Below, piece by piece: positions 52,115-61,600 of a DNA stretch of 64,000 nucleotides. Source of the DNA: Helcococcus massiliensis (GTDB lineage Bacteria; Bacillota; Clostridia; Tissierellales; Peptoniphilaceae); NCBI RefSeq assembly GCF_900258485.1, contig NZ_OGVE01000003.1, forward strand, positions 1 to 64,000. Reading direction: 5' to 3'. The notes below the pieces were generated by a model. The model was not told the origin of the DNA, ran no database searches, and saw nothing but the letters and a program-made list of their open reading frames with translations. The translations under genes and the position numbers were made by a program. Position 1 is the first letter of the stretch, and each line of letters starts with the position of its first letter.

Positions 52115-52768
52115 ATGGAAGGAGAAAACAAGGTGATCGTATTAGCAGGAATGATTGGTGCAGGAAAAACAACATATACAAGATATATTTCAGAATTTTA
52201 TGGTAGTGAAGCATTTTTTGAAAGTGTTGATGATAATCCTGTTTTAGAAAGATTCTATGAAGATAAAGAAAAATGGGGTTTTGCCCTACAAATTCATTTC
52301 TTAAATACTAGATTTAGATCTATTAAAGATGCCTTTAGACACCAAAATAATGTACTTGACAGGTCTATATATGAAGATGCCTTGTTTACCAAAATCAACA
52401 ATGAACAAGGTAATATCAAAGATGAAGAAATGAATATTTACCTTAGCCTATTAGATAATATGATGGAAGAATTAGAAGGTTTACCAAAGAAGGCACCAGA
52501 TCTTTTAGTTTACTTACAAGGTAGCTTTGAAAAAATCATGGAACACATACAAAAAAGAGGCCGTGATTATGAACAAACACCTGAACAAGTGGATTACTTT
52601 AGACTCCTTCACAGCAGATATGATGACTGGTTTGAAGAATATAACTATGGACCAAAAATTGCCATATCAATAGATGAATGGTCAATTGAAGATCCAGAAC
52701 AAAGACCAATTATTCTAAATATGATTGATGAAGAATTGAAAAGACTTAGAGAAGAAGAAAATAAATAA
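52115..52768 (+). CDS. deoxynucleoside kinase (dGK/dAK family)
   Basis: Phosphorylates deoxynucleosides in salvage. The 217-residue P-loop kinase has VLAGMIGAGKTTYTRYI, FFESVDDNPVLERFYED (substrate Glu), LDRSIYEDALF (the DRS motif) and LLVYLQGSFEKIMEHIQKRG-like lid arginines. Start at the second of two tandem ATGs, 5 bp after GAGG; a GTG seven codons later with its own AAGGAG is possible. Substrate could be dA or dG; not decidable here. Confidence 0.9.
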   Translation: MEGENKVIVLAGMIGAGKTTYTRYISEFYGSEAFFESVDDNPVLERFYEDKEKWGFALQIHFLNTRFRSIKDAFRHQNNVLDRSIYEDALFTKINNEQGNIKDEEMNIYLSLLDNMMEELEGLPKKAPDLLVYLQGSFEKIMEHIQKRGRDYEQTPEQVDYFRLLHSRYDDWFEEYNYGPKIAISIDEWSIEDPEQRPIILNMIDEELKRLREEENK

Positions 52769-52781
52769 AATAAACATAAAT

Positions 52782-52822
52782 AAAGGATACTCCACATTAT
52801 TAAATTTGGAGTATCCTTTTGT
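52782..52822 (+). terminator. deoxynucleoside kinase terminator
   Basis: AAAGGATACTCCA / TGGAGTATCCTTT hairpin, then TTGTG, 13 bp after the gene. Also placed to end the small gene on the other strand. Confidence 0.85.
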
Positions 52823-52861
52823 GTTAATATCACAAAATAAATAAAATAGTATTAAATTAAT

Positions 52862-53161
52862 TTAGATAGAATTCAACAAAGTTATTTGCAAAACATAAAC
52901 TGCATAGATTCCAATTATAAATCTAATTATGCTAATAATGATATTAAGTTTTTTATAATTTCGTAAATCTTCTTTCACATAAATATCTCTACTTTTCTCT
53001 AAATTAAAGTGTAAATAACATATAAGTACTATCCCTAATAAATTTATAACATTATTTTGGTAACCTAATATATTAATAAATAATTCAGGGAATAATATAT
53101 AAAATGCTAATAATATGGATTCAATAACCACAGACATAATATATTTATATTTAATTTTCAT
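52862..53161 (-). CDS. small three-helix membrane protein, unknown
   Basis: The 99-residue protein has hydrophobic segments at about 7-29, 33-51 and 74-95, separated by a charged stretch (EKSRDIYVKEDLRNYKK). I recognise no family. AAGG lies 8 bp before the ATG. It lies downstream of the S66 peptidase gene on the same strand (52-bp gap) and may share its transcript. Codon use is like the neighbours, so it is probably real, but short and without known relatives. Confidence 0.6.
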   Translation of the reverse strand: MKIKYKYIMSVVIESILLAFYILFPELFINILGYQNNVINLLGIVLICYLHFNLEKSRDIYVKEDLRNYKKLNIIISIIRFIIGIYAVYVLQITLLNSI

Positions 53162-53213
53162 TATTTTACCTTCTAAATAAACTTTAGTGATTTAGGAATA
53201 CAGTCTGCTTTTC

Positions 53214-54296
53214 TTAATCTTGGAAAATTGATTCTTTAATAAATAATCTCTTTTCGTCAAAGTCTACTTCCGCCAAACATCCATAAGGTATAATGGTCCT
53301 TGGATATGAGTGTCCAAAGTTTACATTATATAAAATAGGTGTATCTAAATCTTCAAAGACTTCATTATAAACTTCTTTATATTCATCGTAGTATGTTTCA
53401 TCAACTGGTTTGCCAACAATCACAGCCTTAGCTGCCTCTAACCAGCCACGATTTTTCATTTCACTTAATATTTCTTTTAACCTTGCTGGTTGCATTTTTT
53501 CGCCAGAAGTTTCGATAAATAATATTTTTTCTTTCCATTCTTCTAAACTTGGAAATAGATCATATTTATCTGCTATAGCATCAACTCCTCTACCTACATA
53601 GTCTAGTAAGGCATCACCAATCGTGTCTAAGCATCCACCATATAGTTTACCTTGGACTTTCCCCTTACCATTATTAAGGACTTCAAATCCATGTTTTTCT
53701 TCCATGCGAGGTCTTTTTACACCTACTTGGTCTGCACCAAAGGAATCCCTATCCAGATACCAAGCATCAGCAGATTTTATTTCAAAACCATCATTTTTTT
53801 CAAAATATAGGTCAAAATATTCTTTAGTATATGGAAGCATTTCATCTTCTAACTCCGCAATATCAACTAAAAATGCAGGTCCATAAACTGTATTTAATCC
53901 TAGTTTTTGAAACATCAAATGGTTCATGGAAGTATCGGAAAATCCTGTGAATAGCTTTGGATTTTCTTTTACTAGTTGTTTAAATTCTTCATCTTCAAAA
54001 AGGTACTGGTAGGTTTTATAGGTATCATTTCCACCTATTGCTGTCATGATTGCATCTATTGAATCATCTTTAAAAGCTGCTTTTAGATCTTCTGCCCTTG
54101 CTTCTGGATGATCACCTAAATATTGGATGCCCTTTTTAGAATTTGGCATATAAACTACTTCTAAGCCGTAGTCTTCCTTTAATCTTTTTTCTGCAATTTC
54201 AACTTGGTGTTTTGTAAAGTCTTCACCTAATATTCCTAATGATAAAGAAACTATTGCTATCTTATCGCCTTTTTTTAAAACTTTAGGTTTTTTCAT
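53214..54296 (-). CDS. S66-family serine carboxypeptidase (LD-carboxypeptidase / MccF-like)
   Basis: The 360-residue protein has the S66 catalytic set: nucleophile Ser in FTGFSDTSMNHL (about 118), Glu in ILFIETSGE (about 249) and His in NVNFGHSYPR (about 330). The AIGGNDTYKTYQYL segment is closer to MccF, which inactivates microcin C-type aminoacyl-adenylates, than to muropeptide LD-carboxypeptidases, but the two roles cannot be separated here. AAGGAGG lies 5 bp before the ATG. Confidence 0.88.
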   Translation of the reverse strand: MKKPKVLKKGDKIAIVSLSLGILGEDFTKHQVEIAEKRLKEDYGLEVVYMPNSKKGIQYLGDHPEARAEDLKAAFKDDSIDAIMTAIGGNDTYKTYQYLFEDEEFKQLVKENPKLFTGFSDTSMNHLMFQKLGLNTVYGPAFLVDIAELEDEMLPYTKEYFDLYFEKNDGFEIKSADAWYLDRDSFGADQVGVKRPRMEEKHGFEVLNNGKGKVQGKLYGGCLDTIGDALLDYVGRGVDAIADKYDLFPSLEEWKEKILFIETSGEKMQPARLKEILSEMKNRGWLEAAKAVIVGKPVDETYYDEYKEVYNEVFEDLDTPILYNVNFGHSYPRTIIPYGCLAEVDFDEKRLFIKESIFQD

Positions 54297-54342
54297 TTTT
54301 CCTCCTTGTTTTAATCTACACTATATATATTATATGATACTT

Positions 54343-54858
54343 CTATAATAATTTGAATCCTGCTCTAAATCCCCTATTCGAATAATAAGAATCCGCACTA
54401 TTATGGTAAATAAATACCCTTCCATAATGGGAGTTTCCAAATATGGCTCCACCTTGTTCTCTTACAGAATCTTCTGTTAATATCCATGAACTCGTTTTTT
54501 CATCAATTAGACTTAATGATTGCAAATATAGATACTGGTCTTCAGTTAATAAATCTAAGCCATGCTTTTCAGCCTCTTCTAAAGCACTAGACTGTGGAGC
54601 ATTCTTTTTTCTATTTATGCGAGCTTCCTTATCGTAGCATAAACTCCTTCTTTGTGGACTAGCAAGTGAACAATCCCAAATATATATATTGGATTTGTAG
54701 CTAACTACATCAGGTTCACCACCAGTTTCTTCCATATATTTTATTTTCTTAATAGCACTCTCATCTAATAACTTTAATACTTCTTCCCATTTCAACTCTT
54801 TATGACGGTCCATGTTTTCATGAAACCTATCTTCAAGAATACCTATTATATCTTCCAA
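54343..54858 (-). CDS. DUF4256-family protein
   Basis: The 171-residue cytoplasmic protein has RFHENMDRHKELKWEEVLKL, METGGEPDVV, YIWDCSLASPQRRSLCYDKE and GGAIFGNSHYGRVFIYHNSA, all landmarks of DUF4256, whose function is unknown. It starts with TTG (54858-54856) with AGGAG 6 bp upstream. It lies between the S66 gene and sodA, with the sodA terminator upstream of it. Confidence 0.87.
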   Translation of the reverse strand: MEDIIGILEDRFHENMDRHKELKWEEVLKLLDESAIKKIKYMEETGGEPDVVSYKSNIYIWDCSLASPQRRSLCYDKEARINRKKNAPQSSALEEAEKHGLDLLTEDQYLYLQSLSLIDEKTSSWILTEDSVREQGGAIFGNSHYGRVFIYHNSADSYYSNRGFRAGFKLL

Positions 54859-54896
54859 TATATACTCCTATTTTTATATTTTTTTTAATTATATAA

Positions 54897-54938
54897 CAAA
54901 AACTGATTAAATAGTCAAAGCTATCTAACCAGTTTTAT
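54897..54938 (-). terminator. sodA terminator
   Basis: AAAACTGGTTAGATAG and CTATTTAATCAGTTTT arms (two mismatches), then T-rich, 10 bp after sodA. Confidence 0.75.
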
Positions 54939-54946
54939 AAAATGTT

Positions 54947-55555
54947 CTATTTAACTAATTCATTGTATCTTTCTTCAGCTTTTTCCCAATTTAAAACTTC
55001 GAAAAATGCATCTACATAGTCAGCTCTTTTATTTTGATATTTTAGATAATAAGCATGTTCCCAAACATCAACTCCGAATACTGGTTCTTTACCTAATTCT
55101 AAAGGTGTGTCTTGGTTTGCTGTTGAAATAATTTCTAACTTATCTCCATCTACTACCAACCATGCCCAACCAGAACCAAATCTTCCAGTTGCAGCTGCTT
55201 TAAATTCTTTCTTGAAATCTTCTACTGATCCAAATTCTTTTTCTATAGCTTCTTTCAGATTACCTTGGGCTTGACATCCATCATTGCATAAGAGTTCCCA
55301 AAATAGAGAGTGGTTGTAGTGTCCACCACCATTGTTTCTTACTGCTTTTTGGATATCTTCTGGTAACTTATCTAAGTTTGTTAGTAGGTATTCTAAGCTT
55401 TCATCTTGTAAGTCTTCATGTTTACTTAAAGCTTCATTTAAGCCATTTACATATGCTGCGTGGTGTCTATCATGGTGAATTTCCATGGTTTTTGCATCAA
55501 AATGTGGCTCTAAAGCATCGTTACTATATGGTAATTTTGGTAATTCAAATGTCAT
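54947..55555 (-). CDS. sodA: superoxide dismutase, Fe/Mn family
   Basis: Disproportionates superoxide. The 202-residue protein has metal ligands His in [16 protein letters not shown] (26), His in [13 protein letters not shown], and Asp and His in [11 protein letters not shown]. Gly in NGGGHYNHS and Gln in STANQDTPL are the residues that favour manganese, so Mn or cambialistic. GGAGG lies 9 bp before the ATG. In an anaerobe it indicates tolerance of brief oxygen exposure, relevant to the O2-dependent FGE at 25 kb. Confidence 0.96.
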   Translation of the reverse strand: MTFELPKLPYSNDALEPHFDAKTMEIHHDRHHAAYVNGLNEALSKHEDLQDESLEYLLTNLDKLPEDIQKAVRNNGGGHYNHSLFWELLCNDGCQAQGNLKEAIEKEFGSVEDFKKEFKAAATGRFGSGWAWLVVDGDKLEIISTANQDTPLELGKEPVFGVDVWEHAYYLKYQNKRADYVDAFFEVLNWEKAEERYNELVK

Positions 55556-55641
55556 AAATGTCTTCCTCCCTTTGAATACATTTTAATATATTTACAAAGT
55601 ATTTCTACCCAATTAATAAAAAAGATAACATTTTTAATATA

Positions 55642-57006
55642 TTATTTTGCCATATCAAATCTTGTTAGATTGTACATTTCAATTAATTCATTTAAGCTTG
55701 CACCATAGCGAGGATTTGTTGCATATCTACCTGTTAAATGAGCAGTTGCATCTTTATATGAATTTGTTGTTGAGAATCTTGCTCCTAGATAGAATTTGTA
55801 TCTCCAACTTGATTTATTATTATTTGCTGTGAGTACATCCACATAATCACACAATGACTCATAATAGCTAGGATACTTTCTAAATTTAGCTGTAGTCATA
55901 TAATTTGACCCATCTGATCTATACTCTCTAGTATATATCAGAGAAGATTGTCCATTATATGATCCTTTAACCCCAAATAAGTTGAAATTAGGAGCTGAAC
56001 CAAGTCTTGAAGTTCCATATCCTGATTCTAATATAGCTTGGGCTATCATTACTGAAGCATATAAATCATTTTCTGCTGCCAATTTTTGTGCATGGCCAGC
56101 AATATCATTTATGAATGCTTGTTGTTTTGAAAGAGGTTTACTTGGTTTTTCATTATTTGTTTCAACGCTTTCTACTTTTGCTAACCAAGCCCCTGGTACA
56201 CCCTTGGCTCTTGATATATTATAGAATCCATCGTATTCCTTGTATACATAATAAGTTCCTGGTAAGTATTCTCCCCTAGAATTCATTTTTTTACTTGCAT
56301 CACTAGTATTTATATATACTTTTTGACTTTCATTTAGACTTATAATATTTTCGCTTGCTAATTTTGATAGGTCTACAGCTACTTTAGTATTTGTTCCTTC
56401 TTTGACTTCAACATTTACTTTTTTGTCTTCTTCTTTGTTTTTAGGTTTTTCTACAGTTTTTTCTATTATAATTGCTTTATTATCTTCTGGATTTATCCAA
56501 GCACCTGCTTTACCTTTTGTTTTTGTTATATTTAGCATTTGGCCATATTTTTTATAAACATAATATTGGCCTTGTTTATAGCTTGCTACAGATGATTTAT
56601 CATTTTTAGCATCATTAGCATTTCTATAAACTTTAACCTGGTTATTTAAAGTGTATGAATCACCTTCATTAAGCTTGTTATAATCTATTGGGTTTACAAC
56701 AACTTGTTCTGTTATCTTATCAACAGGAGTGTTGTTTTCTTTTGGATTTATCCAAGCACCGGCTTTATTTGGTGTCTTAGATATATTTATCATCCCATTA
56801 TAAGTTTTATAAATATAATATTGCCCACTAGTATAACTAGTTTTTGAATTTTTTTGATTTTTAGCATCATTAGCATTTACATACGCTTTTACATTGTTAT
56901 TTAATTTATAAGTTGATGCTGCATTTGCGTCTTCAGCTATTACAAAGGTTAAACTTGTAGCCAAGGCTATAGCACTTGCCAGTTTAACTTTCTTATTAAA
57001 ATCCAT
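55642..57006 (-). CDS. exported cell-wall hydrolase: three wall-binding repeats plus GH73 glucosaminidase
   Basis: The 454-residue secreted enzyme cleaves the glycan backbone of peptidoglycan. Signal peptide 1-29 (cut near ANA-A). Three ~58-residue repeats at about 31-90, 117-174 and 222-277 share YxLNNxVKxYxNANDAKN, GQYYxYKxYxxMxNIxKT and AGAWINP, an SH3-like wall-binding pattern. The GH73 domain (290-454) has the catalytic Glu in IAQAILESGYGTS (about 327) and FNLFGVKGSYNGQS. AAGGAG lies before the ATG. Probably an autolysin for daughter-cell separation; monocistronic. Confidence 0.92.
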   Translation of the reverse strand: MDFNKKVKLASAIALATSLTFVIAEDANAASTYKLNNNVKAYVNANDAKNQKNSKTSYTSGQYYIYKTYNGMINISKTPNKAGAWINPKENNTPVDKITEQVVVNPIDYNKLNEGDSYTLNNQVKVYRNANDAKNDKSSVASYKQGQYYVYKKYGQMLNITKTKGKAGAWINPEDNKAIIIEKTVEKPKNKEEDKKVNVEVKEGTNTKVAVDLSKLASENIISLNESQKVYINTSDASKKMNSRGEYLPGTYYVYKEYDGFYNISRAKGVPGAWLAKVESVETNNEKPSKPLSKQQAFINDIAGHAQKLAAENDLYASVMIAQAILESGYGTSRLGSAPNFNLFGVKGSYNGQSSLIYTREYRSDGSNYMTTAKFRKYPSYYESLCDYVDVLTANNNKSSWRYKFYLGARFSTTNSYKDATAHLTGRYATNPRYGASLNELIEMYNLTRFDMAK

Positions 57007-57073
57007 GTCTTCTCCTTAAAAATCTGTGTATTGTTTAAATCTTACATCCTAGACCTTTAAAAAGCAATTAAAA

Positions 57074-57125
57074 AATTACAAAAAGGTTAAAATGGACATA
57101 CATTTTAACCTTTTTGTAATATGTT
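57074..57125 (-). terminator. trpS terminator
   Basis: A 20-bp perfect stem (57074-57093 with 57100-57119; outer ATTACAAAAAGG, inner TTAAAATG) and a 6-nt loop, then TTTTTT on the minus strand. Confidence 0.92.
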
Positions 57126-57137
57126 TAAAAATATTAT

Positions 57138-58136
57138 TTATAATTGTAAAAAACCAACTTTCCTATAAACTTTGTCAAGTAAGTTTCTAGTTTTTCTTTG
57201 AGATTTTTCAGCACCATCTTTCAATATCTGATCTAACCTTTCTTTATCAGATATTATCTCATTATATTTATTTTGGAAGTTCTCTAAATCATTAGCTACT
57301 ATATCGGCAAGATCTGCTTTAAATTCTCCATAACCTTTGCCCTTATATTTAGCTAAAACTTGGTCTAGGTCTTCACCAGTGAAAGCCAAATATATGTCGA
57401 TTAAGTTTTTCAAGGCAATTTGTTCATCGTTATAATCAAAATTATTTAACGAATCGGTAACCGCAGACTTTATCTTCTTTCTAATTACATTTAGTGGATC
57501 AAGTAAAAAGATAGAAGCATTTTTATCTTCATCTGACTTAGACATTTTCTTTTCAGGATTCCTCAAGGACATTATTTTCCTTGTGGATTCATTAATTATC
57601 GATTCAGGTACTGTGAATGTTTCTGAATACCTACTATTAAACCTTATAGCCAGATCTCTAGCTAGTTCCATATGCTGTTGTTGGTCAATACCTACAGGCA
57701 CCACATCCGCATTGTAGGCTAAAATATCTGCTGCCATCAGAGTAGGATAGGTAAATAAGGCTGCATTGTTATTTTCATCCGCCCTACTTTGCTTGTCCTT
57801 AAATTGAGTCATCCTAGATAGTTGTCCCATATATGAAATAGAATTTAAAACCCAGTATAATTTTAGATGGTCTGGATTGTGGGACTGGATAAATATAGTT
57901 ACCTTATCTGGATCTAAACCTAGGGCTAAATATATAGCAACAATCTCTCTAGATCTCTTCCTTAACTCAGCTGCCACTTGAGGCACAGTTATAGAATGTA
58001 GGTCTGCCACTCCTATATAACAATCATATTCGTCCTGTAATTTTATAAAGTTTTTAATAGCCCCCAAATAATTACCAATTGTTAGGTCACCTGAAGGTTG
58101 AACCAAACTTAATAAAGTTTTCTTTTTATCTGTCAT
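57138..58136 (-). CDS. trpS: tryptophan-tRNA ligase
   Basis: The 332-residue class I synthetase charges tRNA-Trp. SLVQPSGDLTIGNYLGAIKN (HIGH region), GVADLHSIT, YPTLMAADILAYNADVVPVG and KKMSKSDEDKNASI (KMSKS, near 200) are clear. Length is typical. Its start overlaps folD by 11 bp. No T-box precedes it, unlike many Firmicute trpS genes. Confidence 0.97.
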   Translation of the reverse strand: MTDKKKTLLSLVQPSGDLTIGNYLGAIKNFIKLQDEYDCYIGVADLHSITVPQVAAELRKRSREIVAIYLALGLDPDKVTIFIQSHNPDHLKLYWVLNSISYMGQLSRMTQFKDKQSRADENNNAALFTYPTLMAADILAYNADVVPVGIDQQQHMELARDLAIRFNSRYSETFTVPESIINESTRKIMSLRNPEKKMSKSDEDKNASIFLLDPLNVIRKKIKSAVTDSLNNFDYNDEQIALKNLIDIYLAFTGEDLDQVLAKYKGKGYGEFKADLADIVANDLENFQNKYNEIISDKERLDQILKDGAEKSQRKTRNLLDKVYRKVGFLQL

Positions 58137-58953
58137 TTTTTACTCCATTCATATAGGTGTTTCTTAAAATAAAACAAGCATTTAATCTTCCTATACCTCC
58201 TATAGCAGGTAGATAGTTTACGGAAGAATCAATAAATTCATCTTTATTGAAATCACCATAATATTTTCCATTTTTCTCCGATATACCAAGGTCTACAAGT
58301 AAGGCATCATTTTTAAGTTCAACATTTTGGAAATATTTAGCCTTTCCTATTGCTGATATGATTATATCAAAATCTTTCATCATGTTTTTTACATCTAAAG
58401 TCTTGGAATGAGCTATAGTCACAGTTGCGTCTTCATTTAACAACATCATAGCTAGAGGTTTCCCAATTATTAAAGACCTATTTATAAGCAAAATATTTTT
58501 AGATGATAAATTAAAATTATCTCTTAAAAAATTTAAGGTAGCTGTAGCCGTGGTTGGAAGATTTATATAATCATCTTCAAAAAATATATTTTTGAAATTA
58601 TTAAAAGAAAGACCATCCACATCCTTATCTGGATTTATCTTGCTAAAAATATGCTTTTGATCAAAATCAACTAGCATAGGAGAAAATATCAGAATTCCAT
58701 TGGTATCAGATTTGTTTTCTTGAACAAGGTATTTTTCAATTTCTTCCTCAGCAGTATTTTTTTCAAAGACCTTAATTTTTACATCTATATTAAGCTTTTC
58801 AGCTTCTCTTAAAATAGACTTTTCATAAGATATAGCTCCTGGATCTTCCCCAACTCTAATAGTTGATAACTTAGGTTTAAATTCTAAATTTGATATATCC
58901 TTATTTAATTTTTTTATTAAATTATCATAATAATTTTTTATATCTATAATCAT
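58126..58953 (-). CDS. FolD-like protein lacking canonical catalytic residues
   Basis: The 275-residue protein has the FolD (methylenetetrahydrofolate dehydrogenase/cyclohydrolase) fold: LSTIRVGEDPGAISYEKSIL, INPDKDVDGLSF, LLINRSLIIGKPLAMMLLNE and ATVTIAHSKT. Catalytic positions are changed: the Lys of YVxxKxK is Ile in SYEKSIL, the QLPLP loop reads SPMLVDF, PxGGVGPMT reads PAIGGIGRLN, and PCTPxG reads PTTATAT. The NADP-binding half is better kept than the folate half. It may be a diverged enzyme, an unusual folate binder or a decaying copy. An extended -10 (TGCTATAAT) lies just upstream. Overlaps trpS. Confidence 0.8.
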   Translation of the reverse strand: MIIDIKNYYDNLIKKLNKDISNLEFKPKLSTIRVGEDPGAISYEKSILREAEKLNIDVKIKVFEKNTAEEEIEKYLVQENKSDTNGILIFSPMLVDFDQKHIFSKINPDKDVDGLSFNNFKNIFFEDDYINLPTTATATLNFLRDNFNLSSKNILLINRSLIIGKPLAMMLLNEDATVTIAHSKTLDVKNMMKDFDIIISAIGKAKYFQNVELKNDALLVDLGISEKNGKYYGDFNKDEFIDSSVNYLPAIGGIGRLNACFILRNTYMNGVKNDR

Positions 58954-59000
58954 TTTACCTCTTTGTCATATTATAGCATATATATTTATTACTCTAGATA

Positions 59001-59037
59001 AAAAAAATTGCTGCGAAATATCTCTTTCGCAACAACT
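59001..59037 (-). terminator. metQ terminator
   Basis: Minus-strand TTGTTGCGAAA / TTTCGCAGCAA hairpin (one mismatch) followed by eight T, 7 bp after metQ. Confidence 0.88.
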
Positions 59038-59043
59038 TAGTTT

Positions 59044-59883
59044 TTACCATACTGGGTGTGAAGCTCCTTTTGAATCTTCTTCTATTATAGCCTTGGTTTC
59101 AGGAGTGAAATAAGCATCTAAAATAATCTTTAACCATTCCTTATCCTTGTCTTCTGTCCTTGCAGCTATAAGATTTATATATGGGTTTTCTCCCTTTACT
59201 GCTTCTTCTAAAAATACTGTATCTTCTCCTGGTTGGTAGCCTGCATCAACGGCTATACCTGAATTTATAACAGCTATTTGATTTTCAGCTAAGGTAGCAG
59301 GAATATTTGAAGCACTAATTTCTAGTAGTTTTAAGTTTTTAGGATTTTCTTTTACGTCAGCTACAGTAGGTAAAACACCAGCATCTTCATCTACTTTAAT
59401 AAGACCTGCTGCTTCTAATAGTTTTAAAGCCCTACCACCATTGGTAACATCATCTGGGATAGCTACTGTTTGTCCATCTTCTAATTCATCTAAGCTTTTG
59501 ATTGTTTCTGAATATATTCCTAAAGGTGCAAATGAAGTATCTCCTACAGCTTCTATTTTATATCCAAATTGTTCAACTTCCTTATCTAAATATATGTGGT
59601 GTTGGAAGGCGTTTAGGTCTATATCACCAGAATCTAGAGCCTTATTTGGTAATGGATAAGAATCAAAATATACTATTTCAAGGTCTACTCCCTTATCTTT
59701 TACAACATCTGCTACATGTTTCCATACTACAGAGTCAGAACCTATTAAGCCTATCTTCACCTTGTGTCTTTCATTTCCTGTAGTAGTTTCTTCCTTTGTT
59801 TTTGTATCTTGGTTACTTGAACATGCTACTAAAGATAGCACCAATATTAATGTTAATAATAAACTTGTAATTTTTTTCATCAT
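59044..59883 (-). CDS. metQ: methionine ABC transporter substrate-binding lipoprotein
   Basis: The 279-residue protein has signal peptide and lipobox LSLVACS (Cys22), then the NlpA/MetQ fold: KIGLIGSDSVVWKHVADVV, DLNAFQHHIYLDKEV, FAPLGIYSE, VAIPDDVTNGGRALKLLEAA and INSGIAVDAG. It binds methionine (possibly also D-methionine) for the MetNI importer. Last gene of the T-box-controlled operon, 11 bp after metI. Confidence 0.95.
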   Translation of the reverse strand: MMKKITSLLLTLILVLSLVACSSNQDTKTKEETTTGNERHKVKIGLIGSDSVVWKHVADVVKDKGVDLEIVYFDSYPLPNKALDSGDIDLNAFQHHIYLDKEVEQFGYKIEAVGDTSFAPLGIYSETIKSLDELEDGQTVAIPDDVTNGGRALKLLEAAGLIKVDEDAGVLPTVADVKENPKNLKLLEISASNIPATLAENQIAVINSGIAVDAGYQPGEDTVFLEEAVKGENPYINLIAARTEDKDKEWLKIILDAYFTPETKAIIEEDSKGASHPVW

Positions 59884-59894
59884 ATTCTCCTTTT

Positions 59895-60572
59895 TTAATG
59901 TGTTTTTTTCTTAGCAAGGTAGTTTCCTACAGTTTGGATTATTGTTACGAACAATATTATTAATATTACACAGACATAGGTTATGTCATAGTATCTTCTA
60001 TTGTGACCATATCTTATAACAAAGGCACCTATTCCTCCTGCCCCTACTGCTCCTCCTAAGGAAGTAAGTCCTAGTAAGGAGATAGTTGTAATGGTTATGG
60101 CTCTGATTAATTGGCCTGTACTTTCTTTTAGATAAACTCTAAAAATTATTTCTAATGGTGATAAACCCATAGATTCTGCTGCTTCTATAACCCCTTTATC
60201 AACATCCGCCAAGGCTTGTTCAACCTGCCTTACAAAAAATGGAATTGCACCAATTACTAAAGGAAATATAGCTCCCTTTACACCAATCATGGTACCCATT
60301 ATAGCCCTTGTTGCTGGCAACAAGGCTGTTAGCAGAATAATAAATGGAATAGATCTAAATATATTTATTAGTATATCTAAGGGTCTATTAATATATTTAT
60401 TTTCTAAAATATTATCTTTCTTTGTTACAGTGATTAGTACTCCTAAAAATAGACCAATTATTAGTACAAAAAATCCGGATATGACAAGCATCAATAGAGT
60501 ATCAATCAAACTTTGTACAAACTCATCACTATGTTTTATTAAATTTGGTAAATAGCTTTTTATTGTTTCCAT
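59895..60572 (-). CDS. metI: methionine ABC transporter permease
   Basis: The 225-residue membrane subunit has five helices. The EAA loop is VIEAAESMGLSPLEIIFRVYL (about 135-155), and SLLGLTSLGGAVGAGGIGAF is typical of MetI. It overlaps metN by 13 bp. Forms the channel with the MetN dimer. Confidence 0.95.
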   Translation of the reverse strand: METIKSYLPNLIKHSDEFVQSLIDTLLMLVISGFFVLIIGLFLGVLITVTKKDNILENKYINRPLDILINIFRSIPFIILLTALLPATRAIMGTMIGVKGAIFPLVIGAIPFFVRQVEQALADVDKGVIEAAESMGLSPLEIIFRVYLKESTGQLIRAITITTISLLGLTSLGGAVGAGGIGAFVIRYGHNRRYYDITYVCVILIILFVTIIQTVGNYLAKKKTH

Positions 60573-61600
60573 ATTTCAATTAACTCCCATTTTACATTTA
60601 CTTGATCCAGATATTCTTTAGCCTTTCTTATGTCTTCTTTATCTCCCTTTACACTAATAATTAATTGTCCCAAACTTTTATCTTTTATAATATCAACATC
60701 TCCAAATATAATTGAGCAATCAAGGTCAAAATCTCTAGAAACTTTAGATATAACAGATTCACTGGCATTGGAATCTATAAAATCTAAGTCTAAAACCTGG
60801 TCATTTTCTGCTAGACCAAATAAGTCTGGTTTGTTTTTAAGTAGGTTTATTATTTTTCCTTTATTACTTGTTGAGTTCACAAACTCTTTTGCTATCTTAG
60901 TTTTTGGATTTGAGAATAAAGAATATACATCATTTATCTCAACTATAGATCCATTTTCCATAACTGCTACCCTATCACATATTTTTTTGATTACATCTAG
61001 TTCGTGGGTTATAACAACTATGGTTAATTTTAGCTTTTCATTCAGTTCTTTCAAAAGTTCTAAAATTTGACCTGTAGTTTGAGGGTCAAGGGCTGAAGTA
61101 GCCTCATCACATAAAAGTATTTTTGGATCATTCGCCAAGGCTCTTGCTATAGCTACCCTTTGTTTTTGTCCCCCAGACAATTGTGAAGGATAAGCATTTT
61201 CTTTATCCGAAATCCCAACTAAAGATAATAAATTTCTTACCTTGATTGTTATTTCTTCTTTGCTTAATCCACTGCCTTTTAGATTAAAGGCAACATTGTC
61301 AAAAACTGTTAAAGACCTTAATAGATTAAAGTGTTGAAAAATCATACCAATATTTTTTCTTTCTTTTCTTAAGTCTTTATTATTTAATTCAGTTAGATTT
61401 ACATTATCAACCAGAACTTGACCTGTAGTTGGTTTTTCTAGTAAGTTTATACATCTTACCAGGGTTGATTTACCAGCTCCAGAGTATCCAATAAAACCAA
61501 ATATCTCCCCTTCTTTTATAGTTATATTTGTATCTTTAACAGCTTCAATCAAACCATCCTTGCTCTCAAAGCTTTTTGAAAGATTCTTTAGTTCTATCAT
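60560..61600 (-). CDS. metN: methionine ABC transporter ATPase with NIL domain
   Basis: The 346-residue ATPase has Walker A GYSGAGKSTLVRCIN, Q-loop IFQHFNLLRSLTVFDN, signature LSGGQKQRVAIARAL, Walker B ILLCDEATSALDPQT and H-loop ITHELDV. The C-terminal NIL domain (about 265-346) binds methionine and causes trans-inhibition in MetN. Overlaps the M20 gene by 4 bp. Confidence 0.96.
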   Translation of the reverse strand: MIELKNLSKSFESKDGLIEAVKDTNITIKEGEIFGFIGYSGAGKSTLVRCINLLEKPTTGQVLVDNVNLTELNNKDLRKERKNIGMIFQHFNLLRSLTVFDNVAFNLKGSGLSKEEITIKVRNLLSLVGISDKENAYPSQLSGGQKQRVAIARALANDPKILLCDEATSALDPQTTGQILELLKELNEKLKLTIVVITHELDVIKKICDRVAVMENGSIVEINDVYSLFSNPKTKIAKEFVNSTSNKGKIINLLKNKPDLFGLAENDQVLDLDFIDSNASESVISKVSRDFDLDCSIIFGDVDIIKDKSLGQLIISVKGDKEDIRKAKEYLDQVNVKWELIEIWKQ

